This document shows positions 7,680 to 16,080 of a stretch of 64,000 bases of DNA, one piece after another; within the stretch, counting starts at the first letter, position 1, and each line of letters opens with the position of its first letter. This DNA is from Bradyrhizobium ottawaense (lineage in GTDB: Bacteria > Pseudomonadota > Alphaproteobacteria > Rhizobiales > Xanthobacteraceae), in NCBI RefSeq assembly GCF_002278135.3, contig NZ_CP029425.2, positions 5,184,001-5,248,000 on the forward strand, in the 5' to 3' direction. The position numbers and the translations under genes were made by a program. Below the pieces are notes generated by a model that saw only the letters and a list, made by a program, of their open reading frames with translations, was not told the origin of the DNA and did no database searches.

Positions 7680-9482
7680 TCAGACCCAAGTCACATCATG
7701 ATTTGGGTCCTTCCAGTAGAGACGTTCTACTTGATCAGAGCGGTTCTTCAGCACAGCACGTTGATTGACATAGGCCTTGTCGGTGATTTCTCCTGCGGCC
7801 AATGATGGCGGATCTTTCAGCAGGGAGAACGAGTAGATCCTTTCGCTGCTTCCCACGGTTTCATTGTATTCCTTGAAACGATCCTTCAGAAATTGAGTCA
7901 CGAGGGGGTCACAGGTCAAATCTGATGCTGATGTCTTCGAAATCCGTACCGCCTCGGTAGGATTCAACCAGCAGAGTAGCGCGCACGATTCGCGGTTTTC
8001 TCCCGCAATGACGATGTCCAGCAATACGCCGCGAGTTGCCGCCAAAATCGCCGCGCGCATATTCCCAATCGAGATCCATGTGCCGTTCGCGAGTTTAAAG
8101 TTCTCGGAAATTCTGCCCGTAAAGCGCAGCCCAAGCTCCGGCTTCTGAGGATCCAGGAACGAGACGGTATCGCCGATGCGATAGAACCCCTCCTCATCGA
8201 AGGCCTTTTCCGTCAAATCCGGCCTTCCGAGATAACCGGGCGTAACGTTGGGTCCCTTGACCCTAACCTCGAAAGTATCTGAAACAGGAATCAGCTTCAG
8301 TTGCAGCCCCGGCGCGGGAAGACCAATCTCGCCCGGCTGCTCGGTTGCCCAATGGGTCGTACTTATTGTCGGGGCCGTTTCGGTAGTGCCGTAGCCCGAC
8401 ATCACCGGAATGCGCCGGCCGGTGATCGACGATATCAGTCGATAGAGTTTTTCAAGCGTGGTTTCCGAAATTGCAGCCCCGGCGTAGCTCAATCTGTCCA
8501 ACCGCTTGAACACGGCGGCGCCAAGGTCGCGATCGTTCTCGATCACGTCACACAGGAGATTATAGCCGGCAGGCACGTTGAACATCGCGGTCGGCGAAAT
8601 CTCCTTGAGATTCGCGACTGTCTTGTGGAAGAGCTGAGGCAGCGGCCGGCCGTCGTCGATGTAAAGCGTCCCGCCATTCTTGAGAATCCCGTGAAGGATC
8701 ACATTGCTGCCCATGGTATGATGCCAGGGCAACCACTCAACCTGCACCGGTGCGTCCGGAGGAGATACCAGCAGACTTCCCATTTGCAAGGAGCTCGCCA
8801 TCATGCGATGGGTGTTGAGCACGCCTTTGGGGAAACCGGTCGAACCGGATGTGAAGAGAATCTTTGCAACGGCGTCGCAGGAAATTGCCCGCGAAGCATC
8901 CGCAAATCCTTCGTTCCCAGTTCGGGATGTCAGTGCGCCGAAAGGCACGGTGTCCGGCCCACCATCGACGCTGATCCAGGTCGCGGCCGCCAGTTCGGGA
9001 ATGGAGCGCCCGGCGGAAAAGCCGCTCGCGCTCTGGACGAAAACGAAATTCGGGCGCAACGTTTCCGCGATATCCTTGAGACGAGCCAGGCCGCCGGGCA
9101 TCAGCGTGTAGTTTGGCGATATCGGCGCCAGGATCACCCCTATCGACATCGCGGCAAACGAGATCAACGCGTTCTCGATGGAGTTTCCTGAAAGTATCGC
9201 CAGCTTGTCAGCCGGCTTTGCGCCCATATCGATCAGGCTTTGGCCGACCGCCTGAACCTGCGACCATGCTTCGCTATAGGTGATCTCGTCCCACCCCCCA
9301 TTCGCATTGCGTTGCGCGAGAAAAATTCTATCCGGGACCGAACCTGCCCAGCTCGGAAGAAAATCGGTGATGCGCCAGTCACACTTCCCCAATTCGAGGG
9401 GCGAGCTCAACACGAGCGTTCCATCGGTTCGACGATCGATGGAAAGCTCCCTCGCCGCAAACGTCAGTGCCTTCGTCGACAT
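7680..9482 (-). CDS. Feruloyl-CoA-synthase-like AMP-dependent ligase
   Basis: A 600-residue ANL-superfamily ligase. Seen: ILFTSGSTGFPKGVLNTHRMM (P-loop near 208-221), the long insert WLPWHHTMGSN and FNVPAGYNLL characteristic of the feruloyl-CoA synthase branch, SGYGTTETAP, and a C-terminal region with FTGRISENFKLANGTWISIG. Lys in FKLANG replaces the usual GxK/R hinge of other ligases. Expected reaction: hydroxycinnamate (or related aryl acid) + ATP + CoA to the aryl-CoA. The gene follows the importer binding protein at 9629 with a 146-base gap, so uptake and activation may be coexpressed. Substrate identity is inference from family. Confidence 0.86.
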   Translation of the reverse strand: MSTKALTFAARELSIDRRTDGTLVLSSPLELGKCDWRITDFLPSWAGSVPDRIFLAQRNANGGWDEITYSEAWSQVQAVGQSLIDMGAKPADKLAILSGNSIENALISFAAMSIGVILAPISPNYTLMPGGLARLKDIAETLRPNFVFVQSASGFSAGRSIPELAAATWISVDGGPDTVPFGALTSRTGNEGFADASRAISCDAVAKILFTSGSTGFPKGVLNTHRMMASSLQMGSLLVSPPDAPVQVEWLPWHHTMGSNVILHGILKNGGTLYIDDGRPLPQLFHKTVANLKEISPTAMFNVPAGYNLLCDVIENDRDLGAAVFKRLDRLSYAGAAISETTLEKLYRLISSITGRRIPVMSGYGTTETAPTISTTHWATEQPGEIGLPAPGLQLKLIPVSDTFEVRVKGPNVTPGYLGRPDLTEKAFDEEGFYRIGDTVSFLDPQKPELGLRFTGRISENFKLANGTWISIGNMRAAILAATRGVLLDIVIAGENRESCALLCWLNPTEAVRISKTSASDLTCDPLVTQFLKDRFKEYNETVGSSERIYSFSLLKDPPSLAAGEITDKAYVNQRAVLKNRSDQVERLYWKDPNHDVTWV

Positions 9483-9628
9483 CGAAAACGACCTCCTGAA
9501 TTGCTGTGATGGTCCGATGAGCGCGCGAGACGAGGTTCAACCGGGTGCCCATCACTGCTGTGCCCGACCGGACCGGTCGGCAGTTCGCCCCCGCTAACTA
9601 CCTCGCCCGTCGCTTCGCTAATGCGAGG

Positions 9629-10828
9629 TCACTCGGACCTGGCGTCCAGCACTTCTCCGAAGCCTTCCCAGCTTGCGCCCGTCCATCGCTGCAACCGCAT
9701 CTGGGTCCAGATCATGTTCTCGGTGTCGCTTGTATTGACCTTGATGCCGGGCAGCGCCGTCGGAATGACGAAATCCTTCAGGTTCTTGGCCTGCGCCAGA
9801 ATATTTTTGCGAGACAGGTCGTTGCCACACTGCTTCAGAAGCTGCTCGAGAAGGATGCCTTGCTGATAGCCGGTCAGATAGCTGCCATTGGTGACATCGA
9901 CACCCGGCAAATACTTGTCCAGAAATGACCGGTAGGACTGCATGGCAGAGTCGTCTTTCCAGGTCGGATCCACAACGTCCTTGTTGGTCGTGCCGACGAT
10001 CACGCCGACCGATTTATCAAGGCCCGCGGGCGTGAGCGTGCCTCCGACCGAGCTGGAAGGAAAATTGATGATCACGGTCGCCTTCCAGCCGATCAAAGAG
10101 GCTTGCCGGATGGCTTGCGCCGCGAACTTCGGCGTGCCGGCGATCACAAGAGCATCGGCACCGGAACTCTTCAGGTTGACGACCTGTGAATCAACCGTCG
10201 GTTCGGTGACCTCATAGGAAGCAGTCACGACCTTTCGGTCGAAATCCTTTCCGAGAAACGCCTTGAAGGCGCTGACATAGTCTTTACCGAGGTCGTCGTT
10301 CTGATAGAGGATTGCATACTTGGCGTTTGGCAGGGCCTTCGTCAGATACTTTGCATAGATTTTGCCCTCGGTGTCGTAACTGACAAGACCTGTCGTGGTC
10401 ATCGGGTAATTGACGACGTCCGTGAACTTGGATGACCCGCTGATAATTGCGATGCTAGGCACCCCTTTCGACCGCAGGTATTTTGCAGTGGCCGAAATGC
10501 CGGGAGTGCCGAGCTGGCCGAACATGAACGACACTTCGTCGCTTTCAACGAGCTTGCGAACGTGCTCCACCGCCTTGGGAGGACTATATCCGTCGTCATA
10601 GGCGATGTAGTTGATCTTGCGTCCGTTGACGCCACCGCGGTCATTCAGGGCCTGAATGTAGGCCATGAGTCCCTTGCCCACGAGGCCGATGGATGACGCC
10701 GGTCCGCTGAAAGGAAAAACCCCGCCGACCTTGATCTCGGTAGCAGAGATTCCCGGCTCTTCGGCAGCGAACGCCGGCCCGCTCAAAAACAGAGCCAGAG
10801 CCGCAAGGATCTTCCATCTCACCAACAT
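9629..10828 (-). CDS. Branched-chain-type ABC transporter substrate-binding protein
   Basis: A 399-residue periplasmic binding protein of the Leu/Ile/Val-binding (type I) fold. The ATG at 10828 is chosen because GGGAGG precedes it; the upstream in-frame start at 10843 would cover that site. Seen: signal peptide LVRWKILAALALFLSGPAFA with cleavage after AFA, then EIKVGGVFPFSGPASSIGLVGKG, YDDGYSPPKAVEHVRKLVE and the long C-terminal lobe. No permease or ATPase gene accompanies it, so it must work with a transporter encoded elsewhere. It is the first gene of a unit with the feruloyl-CoA-synthase-like ligase and probably captures the aromatic acid that the ligase activates. Confidence 0.9.
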   Translation of the reverse strand: MLVRWKILAALALFLSGPAFAAEEPGISATEIKVGGVFPFSGPASSIGLVGKGLMAYIQALNDRGGVNGRKINYIAYDDGYSPPKAVEHVRKLVESDEVSFMFGQLGTPGISATAKYLRSKGVPSIAIISGSSKFTDVVNYPMTTTGLVSYDTEGKIYAKYLTKALPNAKYAILYQNDDLGKDYVSAFKAFLGKDFDRKVVTASYEVTEPTVDSQVVNLKSSGADALVIAGTPKFAAQAIRQASLIGWKATVIINFPSSSVGGTLTPAGLDKSVGVIVGTTNKDVVDPTWKDDSAMQSYRSFLDKYLPGVDVTNGSYLTGYQQGILLEQLLKQCGNDLSRKNILAQAKNLKDFVIPTALPGIKVNTSDTENMIWTQMRLQRWTGASWEGFGEVLDARSE

Positions 10829-10991
10829 TGCTCGTCCTCCCAAACGTTGACCCTTTTCGGGTACCGGCTTTGTTTTGTTGCGCCGCGGCTACTCGTCGCT
10901 CGTCATTGCGAAGACGCATCGACTGACCGGTCCAGCCGCATCCGGCACATAGCGGCCGTTGCGTTCGGCCATCTTCTCGCTGGCAGCTTAC

Positions 10992-11013
10992 AGTTCTTTT
11001 TTTGAACTCGTCA
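10992..11013 (-). promoter_or_regulatory. Promoter with dyad operator, regulon site 4
   Basis: Perfect AGTTC (10992-10996), seven T, GAACT (11004-11008), then CGTCAAG. On the minus strand this reads TTGACG followed directly by the dyad, as at site 1. It is 164 bases from the start codon at 10828, so the transcript would have a long leader. Confidence 0.6.
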
Positions 11014-11131
11014 AGCGGCTAGACGATCGTTTTCGTTTCGCGAACGGCAGGCTGGCTCCAGCCAGCTTTGGAATTGCTGTGGTAGGTAGATCACTCCTTC
11101 GTTGCGCCCGCCCACTATTGGTACTATCTTC

Positions 11132-11148
11132 AATTCTATTTTAGAACT
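11132..11148 (+). promoter_or_regulatory. Dyad operator, regulon site 5
   Basis: AATTC-N7-GAACT, one arm base from perfect. It ends 15 bases before the ATG at 11164, abutting the ribosome-binding site AAAGGGAG. Same placement as site 2. Confidence 0.5.
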
Positions 11149-11163
11149 TAAAGGGAGCAAGAA

Positions 11164-12324
11164 ATGCGCAAAGCAGGGATACACAATTTTCCGGCAATCG
11201 ATCGTGTCGTTTACGGTAAGGCTGCTGCTGACGCTTTGAACGATGAAGCGGTGCGACTGGATGCCAGGCGCGTCTTCCTGACCGTCAGCCGAACCTTGAA
11301 CACCAGGACCGACGAGATCGAGAAGATCCGGCGTGCGCTCGGCGGCAGGCACGTCGCGACCTTCGACGGAATTGCAGAGCACACTACGCGCAAGCAAGCT
11401 GCCGAGGTTGCCCGTCAAGCCAAGGACGCAAGAGCCGATCTGGTCGTCGCCGTGGGCGGGGGGTCGGCGATCGATCTCGCCAAGATCGTCATCATGGCGA
11501 TGGAACATGACATCCGCGATGAAGCGGGCTTTGATCCCTTCCCCATGGGACCGGGCGTCACCGTCTCTCCGTTCCGGGCGCCCAAGGTCCGACAGATCGC
11601 GGTGCCATCCACGCTGAATGGCGGCGAATACAATGCAGCAGCGCTTGTCACGGACGAACGCAACAGGCTGAAGCAGATCTTCTTCCATCCCCAGATGATG
11701 CCGGTCTCGATCATTCTCGACCCTGCTCTCACCGTTCACACGCCTTCCAAGCTGTGGATGGGATCGGGAACGCGCTCGATGGACCACGGCACTGAAGCAT
11801 TGTGCTCGCCCGCAGGCACGCCACTCGCCGACGAGGTCGTCCTGGCAGGCATCCGCACCCTGCGCGAGGGGATGCTCCGGACCTTGCAGCAACCTGATGA
11901 TCTGGAGGCGCGTCGACTGTCTCAATACGGCGCGTGGCTCGCCGCTTTCGGCCTCCAGGCGCGGGTCCCGATGGGAGCCAGTCACGGTATCGGCCATGTG
12001 CTTGGCGGGACCTTCGGCGTTCCGCACTACTATTGCACACCGGTCATCATGCCGAGCCTGCTTCGCTACAACAAGCCGTTCACCGAGGATGCGCAGAAGC
12101 GTTTGGCGACGGCTCTTGGCGCCCCGGGAGGCGACGCCGCAGACGCCTTTGCAGCATTCACGAAATCGCTTGGACTACCTGTCCGACTCGCTGATGTCGG
12201 CATAGGCGAAGACAAATTCGATCTGATTAGCAAGATTGCAATCAATCATCGCTTCGTACAGGCCAATCCGAGGCCCTTCAAAAACGAAGCCGAGATCATT
12301 GATCTGCTGCGAATGGCAGCTTAG
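11164..12324 (+). CDS. Iron-containing alcohol dehydrogenase / maleylacetate-reductase-like
   Basis: A 386-residue group III (iron-type) dehydrogenase. Seen: the NAD-binding VVAVGGGSAIDLAKIV near residue 97, PSTLNGGEYNAAA, and the metal-ligand stretches SMDHGTEALCSP and MGASHGIGHVLGGTFGVPH (His residues). The start has GGGAGCAAGAA. Maleylacetate reductases of aromatic pathways and hydroxyacid-oxoacid transhydrogenases share this fold and length. The N-terminal sequence (AIDRVVYGKAAADAL) resembles the maleylacetate-reductase type, though that is a weak call. It is cotranscribed with a ketosynthase 44 bases downstream. Regulation through site 5 is likely. Confidence 0.85.
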   Translation: MRKAGIHNFPAIDRVVYGKAAADALNDEAVRLDARRVFLTVSRTLNTRTDEIEKIRRALGGRHVATFDGIAEHTTRKQAAEVARQAKDARADLVVAVGGGSAIDLAKIVIMAMEHDIRDEAGFDPFPMGPGVTVSPFRAPKVRQIAVPSTLNGGEYNAAALVTDERNRLKQIFFHPQMMPVSIILDPALTVHTPSKLWMGSGTRSMDHGTEALCSPAGTPLADEVVLAGIRTLREGMLRTLQQPDDLEARRLSQYGAWLAAFGLQARVPMGASHGIGHVLGGTFGVPHYYCTPVIMPSLLRYNKPFTEDAQKRLATALGAPGGDAADAFAAFTKSLGLPVRLADVGIGEDKFDLISKIAINHRFVQANPRPFKNEAEIIDLLRMAA

Positions 12325-12368
12325 CTGCCATCGGGGACGATGGATCAAGATTGGAAGGTAATCTCATT

Positions 12369-13631
12369 ATGCGTCGTGTCGTTGTTACAGGGTTGGGACT
12401 GGTATCCCCGCTGGGTTGCGGCAGTGAGTTGGCATGGTCGCGCCTGCGCGAGGCCCGTTCAGGGCTGGCTGCCCTTCCCGAATGGGCGGCTGCCCTTCCC
12501 GCGCGGGTCGCTGGAATCGTGCCGACAATGGCCGACGATCCGGATGGCGGCTTCGATCCCGGTCTGGTCGTTGCTCCCAAGGACCAGCGGAGGATGGATC
12601 GCTTCATCCTGTTCGCACTGGTCGCCGCGGCCGAGGCCATTGCACAAGCCGCATGGACTCCTTCCGACGCACACTCGCTCCAGCGCACGGCGACCGTGAT
12701 CGCATCGGGCATCGGAGGCTTTCCGGCAATCGTCGAGGCGGTTCGCACCACCGATCAGCGCGGGGTCAGGCGCCTCTCACCCTTCACCGTGCCGTCCTTT
12801 CTCGCAAATCTCGCGGCCGGTCATATTTCCATCCGCTACGGCTTCAAGGGCCCCATCGGTACGCCCGTTACAGCTTGCGCCGCGAGCGTGCAGGCGATCG
12901 GCGATGCCGCACGCCTCATTCGAGGCGACGAAGCGGATGTTGCGATTTGCGGTGGCTCGGAAGCCTGCATCGATCTCGTTAGCCTCGGCGGCTTCGCCGC
13001 TGCCCGGGCCCTTTCAACGGGCTTCAACGAAACGCCAGCGCGCGCGTCCCGCCCCTTCGACCGCGACCGCGACGGCTTCGTCATGGGTGAAGGTGCCGGT
13101 ATTCTCGTCGTCGAAGAGTTGGAACATGCGCTCCGCCGCGGCGCCCAACCGATCGCGGAAATCGCCGGCTATGGCACGACGGCTGACGCCTACCACATCA
13201 CCTCAGGACCAGAAGATGGAGACGGCGCGCGTCGCGCGATGGAAGGCGCCTTGAGGCAGGCCGACCTCAAGCCCGGTGACATCCAGCATCTCAACGCCCA
13301 TTCCACTTCGACGCCGGTTGGCGACATTTCCGAACTGGAAGCGATCAAATCCGTGTTCGGCCGCGACGGTAAAGTTGCCGTGAGCGCTACCAAATCGGCG
13401 ACTGGTCATCTGCTCGGTGCAGCCGGGGGAGCGGAAGCGATCTTCACGATCCTCGCGTTACGCGACCAAGTCGCGCCGCCCACTCTCAATCTCGAAAATG
13501 GCGACGCGGCCGCGGAAGGCGTCGACCTCGTCTCTCGTGAGGCCAGGCGCATGACGATAGAGCATGCGATTTCGAATGGATTCGGCTTCGGAGGCGTCAA
13601 CGCCAGCGTCATCTTTCGACGTTGGCAATGA
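12369..13631 (+). CDS. Beta-ketoacyl-ACP synthase II-like ketosynthase
   Basis: A 420-residue condensing enzyme (thiolase fold). The ATG at 12369 follows GGAAGG; a TTG at 12351 is less likely because it would overlap that site. The catalytic triad is complete: Cys170 in VTACAASVQA, His311 in NAHSTSTPVGD and His347 in SATGHLLGAAGG. Also FVMGEGAGILVVEE and the C-terminal NGFGFGGVNASVIF. FabF normally extends acyl-ACP, but no acyl carrier protein, ketoreductase or malonyl transferase is next to it. It lies in a catabolic operon behind an alcohol dehydrogenase, which suggests a specialised condensing or thiolytic role rather than primary fatty-acid synthesis. Confidence 0.9.
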   Translation: MRRVVVTGLGLVSPLGCGSELAWSRLREARSGLAALPEWAAALPARVAGIVPTMADDPDGGFDPGLVVAPKDQRRMDRFILFALVAAAEAIAQAAWTPSDAHSLQRTATVIASGIGGFPAIVEAVRTTDQRGVRRLSPFTVPSFLANLAAGHISIRYGFKGPIGTPVTACAASVQAIGDAARLIRGDEADVAICGGSEACIDLVSLGGFAAARALSTGFNETPARASRPFDRDRDGFVMGEGAGILVVEELEHALRRGAQPIAEIAGYGTTADAYHITSGPEDGDGARRAMEGALRQADLKPGDIQHLNAHSTSTPVGDISELEAIKSVFGRDGKVAVSATKSATGHLLGAAGGAEAIFTILALRDQVAPPTLNLENGDAAAEGVDLVSREARRMTIEHAISNGFGFGGVNASVIFRRWQ

Positions 13632-13734
13632 AAAAGAATCGATAGCTCCGACGCCGAATAACACGTCCATGCTGATGAAAGCGATGGCCGATCGATCAGG
13701 CGGACATGGGGGCGCTACGATCAAGCGCAAGCAA

Positions 13735-13767
13735 TCGTACAAAATCGTTGGTTGTCGTACAAAATCG
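13735..13767. repeat. Direct repeat pair, possible regulator site
   Basis: TCGTACAAAATCG occurs at 13735-13747 and again at 13755-13767, 20 bases apart start to start (two helical turns), in the 259-base gap between the convergent ketosynthase and SDR genes. Helical phasing suggests a protein-binding site, but the location between two 3' ends is unusual for a promoter. Nothing else is seen in the gap. Confidence 0.35.
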
Positions 13768-13890
13768 GCTCGTGGTGGTGGGGGAAGCACTCGAGTTCCG
13801 GCGGCGCGCTCCGAAATGGTGACCACTCTGATTGCGCAGATGTCCGATTTGCTCGCGCCGATCAGCGAGCGACGACGACCAACTTCGCCG

Positions 13891-14664
13891 TCAGGCCCGA
13901 TAACGCGCGGCTGGTTTGGAGTTGCCGAAGCCTGCCGCCAAAACGCCGCGCGCCTTCTCAAAGGCGTCCCACGCCGCCACATCGGGCACCGGTGGAATTG
14001 TCACCAATTCCTTGCGATCGAAGCCGACCAGGGCCGCATCCACGAGATCTTCAACCTCCATGACATTGGGCACCTTGCTGGCGTCGCCACCGGCTCGTTC
14101 GTAAATCTCGGTGCGCGTGGCCGCAGGCAACACGGCCTGCACATAGACGCCCTTCGACGCGACTTCGGCAGCAAGGCCTTGCGACAGCGTCATCAGGTAT
14201 GACTTGGTCGCCGGGTAGATGCCCCGGGAATATTCGGGGAACAGAGCCAGCACCGACGCGATGTTGATGATCGCGCCGTTGCCGCGTTCAACCATGCGGC
14301 CGACGACGGCGGACGCGAGCAACGTCGGTGCGACCACGTTTAGCCGTAGCAGTTCGTCCATCTTGACTGGATCGGCGGTCGCGAAATCACCGAGCAACGC
14401 CGCGCCTGCATTGTTGACGAGGATGTCGATGGGCGGGTCGGAGCGGAGGCGCCGGAGAACCGGTTCGAGTTGGGAGCCGTCGACCAGGTCGGCCGTGATG
14501 ACTTCGACCGCAATGCCATGCGCATTGCGCAGTTCGGTGGCAAGGGCGTTGAGCCTGTCAGTCGCGCGAGCGACGAGCACGAGATCGTGGCCGCGTGCGG
14601 CCAGACGGCGTGCGTAAACTGCGCCGATGCCACTCGAGGCGCCGGTAACGAGTGCGATCGTCAT
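13891..14664 (-). CDS. Short-chain dehydrogenase/reductase (SDR)
   Basis: A 257-residue classical SDR. Seen: TGASSGIGAVYARRL (residues 7-21, the NAD(P) motif), NNAGAAL, the catalytic Ser in INIASVLALF, and Tyr/Lys in YPATKSYLMTLSQGLAAE. Arg in the first helix (YARRLAARGHDLVLVARA) suggests NADP preference. It is the last gene of a minus-strand unit after a YCII-domain protein (79-base gap) and another SDR, all downstream of the TetR operators near 15960. Substrate unknown. Confidence 0.9.
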   Translation of the reverse strand: MTIALVTGASSGIGAVYARRLAARGHDLVLVARATDRLNALATELRNAHGIAVEVITADLVDGSQLEPVLRRLRSDPPIDILVNNAGAALLGDFATADPVKMDELLRLNVVAPTLLASAVVGRMVERGNGAIINIASVLALFPEYSRGIYPATKSYLMTLSQGLAAEVASKGVYVQAVLPAATRTEIYERAGGDASKVPNVMEVEDLVDAALVGFDRKELVTIPPVPDVAAWDAFEKARGVLAAGFGNSKPAARYRA

Positions 14665-14743
14665 GGATGTTGTCCTGATTGAGTTTTGAGCATCGGGATG
14701 CTGTGCCGGGGATCGGTGGTGACAGATCGTCGGAGCGGCACGT

Positions 14744-15040
14744 TTAGCCGCGCGCCTTCAGATGAAGCATCGGATGATGCTCATAGTGACCGGCGCCGTT
14801 CTTCACGATGGGGTCTTGCGAGGTGATCGCCTTGATGTCTTGGTCATCGGCGATCTGATAGAGCGACACGCCATAACCGCCGCTCGGGTCCATGACAGGG
14901 CCGTGCGCGACGATCTGCCCCTTTGCGAGCAGATCATCCAGGAACGCGCCGTGCTGCTTCATCCATGCTTTCTCATCGGCGGTCAGGGTCGCCAGAAAAT
15001 CAGCGCGCGGCGGAATGTACTTGCACAAATAGTACTTCAT
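14744..15040 (-). CDS. YCII-domain protein
   Basis: A 98-residue protein of the YCII/DGPF fold (dimeric alpha-beta barrel). Seen: MKYYLCKYIPPRADF at the N-terminus, MTADEKAWMKQH-like helix, AHGPVMDPSGGYGVSLYQIADDQDIKAITSQDPIV, where the conserved Asp of the family is present. The length is typical. Some family members act as small hydrolases or dehalogenase-like enzymes, and many have no known activity. It lies between two SDR genes and is likely cotranscribed with them under TetR control. Confidence 0.85.
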   Translation of the reverse strand: MKYYLCKYIPPRADFLATLTADEKAWMKQHGAFLDDLLAKGQIVAHGPVMDPSGGYGVSLYQIADDQDIKAITSQDPIVKNGAGHYEHHPMLHLKARG

Positions 15041-15100
15041 GGGTCGCTCCTCGGTGAAAGAGACATGTCTGCTTGCTGGGCGATCGCTCGAGTAGCGCGA

Positions 15101-15912
15101 TCAATCGGTCACGCCCATCTGCTTGCGAAAACTCTTCTCGAAGGTCTTTTCAGGAACAAAGCGTCGCATCAGGCGGAGACGGCCCGCTACCTTTCCAGGC
15201 GTGTACCGGATGCTCGGCTGTTTTTCGGTGGCAGCCTGCACCACCTTGTCCGCCACGGCTTCAACGGGATCGCCGGCCGCGATGCCGTTGCGCCAGGTCG
15301 CGTTCATGGCCGCGCGTCCCTTGTCGTAGACGCTCAGGATCCTCTCTTCCAGCGCGGTTCGGGTGAAGACAGGCTCGACCAGTGAGACACGAATGCCGAA
15401 TGTTCGCAGTTCGTGATCGAGCGATTCGGAATAGCCTTCAACGGCGTGCTTGGTGGCGTTGTAGAGCGCTGTATATGGTCCGGGCAGGAAGCCGGCCACC
15501 GAACTGATGTTGATGATCCGGCCCTGGCCCTGCTTGCGCATGATGGGCAGCACTTCGGTGGTGGTGCGAAAGATGCCGAAGACGTTGATGTCGAACAGGC
15601 TCCGGGCTTGATCGAGAGAAGATTCCTCGGCGGCGCCGATCAAGCTGCGGCCGGCATTGTTCACAAGCACGTCGATCCGGCCTGCAAGCCCGACGACGTC
15701 CTTGATCAGTTGTTTGACGGACACATCATCGGTGACGTCGCAGCGGAGCATATGAATGCCCTGCCGCACCTCATTGGGGCAGCCTGGCGGCTGGTGCCGA
15801 ACACCCGATATCCCGCTCGGAGCAGGGCAACTCCGGCCGCAAGCCCGATGCCCCCGGAAGCGCCCGTGATCAGGGCGACCTTTTCCGCGGCGCGCGATTG
15901 TGCCTGTGCCAT
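15101..15912 (-). pseudogene. SDR gene with a one-base frameshift
   Basis: Two overlapping frames together make one SDR of about 270 residues. Frame 1 starts at 15912: MAQAQSRAAEKVALITGASG with the glycine motif, and runs to GYRVFGTSRQAAP. The rest of the protein continues in another frame: NEVRQGIHMLRCDVTDD, VNNAGRSLIGA, INISSVAGFLPGPYTALYNATKHAVEG and the C-terminus to 15101. The join is at the GGGG run at 15776-15779; one more G would restore a single frame (AAPNEVRQG). Either the gene is recently broken or the run was misread. Everything else, including the active-site Ser/Tyr/Lys, is intact. It is the first gene behind the TetR operators. Confidence 0.75.
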
Positions 15913-15939
15913 CTCGAATTCCTTTGTCAGCGCGAATTA

Positions 15940-15959
15940 ATGATTATGCTCGTAATCAT
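15940..15959. promoter_or_regulatory. Palindromic operator 1 for the TetR-type regulator
   Basis: ATGATTA-N6-TAATCAT, a perfect seven-base inverted repeat, 28 bases before the SDR start at 15912. A second copy lies 29 bases further along. Both are in the divergent region between the SDR unit and the TetR gene, where a local repressor would bind. Confidence 0.7.
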
Positions 15960-15968
15960 CGCACGTTT

Positions 15969-15988
15969 ATGATTATGTATGTAATCAT
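15969..15988. promoter_or_regulatory. Palindromic operator 2 for the TetR-type regulator
   Basis: The same perfect ATGATTA-N6-TAATCAT dyad as copy 1, with spacer TGTATG in place of TGCTCG. It lies 92 bases before the chosen TetR start at 16081. Two identical arms sets spaced 29 bases apart suggest cooperative binding or control of both divergent promoters. Confidence 0.7.
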
Positions 15989-16080
15989 TGTCAAGGTGTT
16001 TTGGGACCACGGTGCGAGCCCCGATGAAAAGGTCGCGCCAGCGTTTTGTGGCGGCCATCGCCATCGGAAGGAACGGGATC

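Larger units (their letters stand above)
10829..11163. other. Divergent promoter region, 335 bases
   Basis: No gene is seen here. It separates the binding-protein unit (minus) from the alcohol dehydrogenase unit (plus) and holds regulon sites 4 and 5. Confidence 0.6.
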
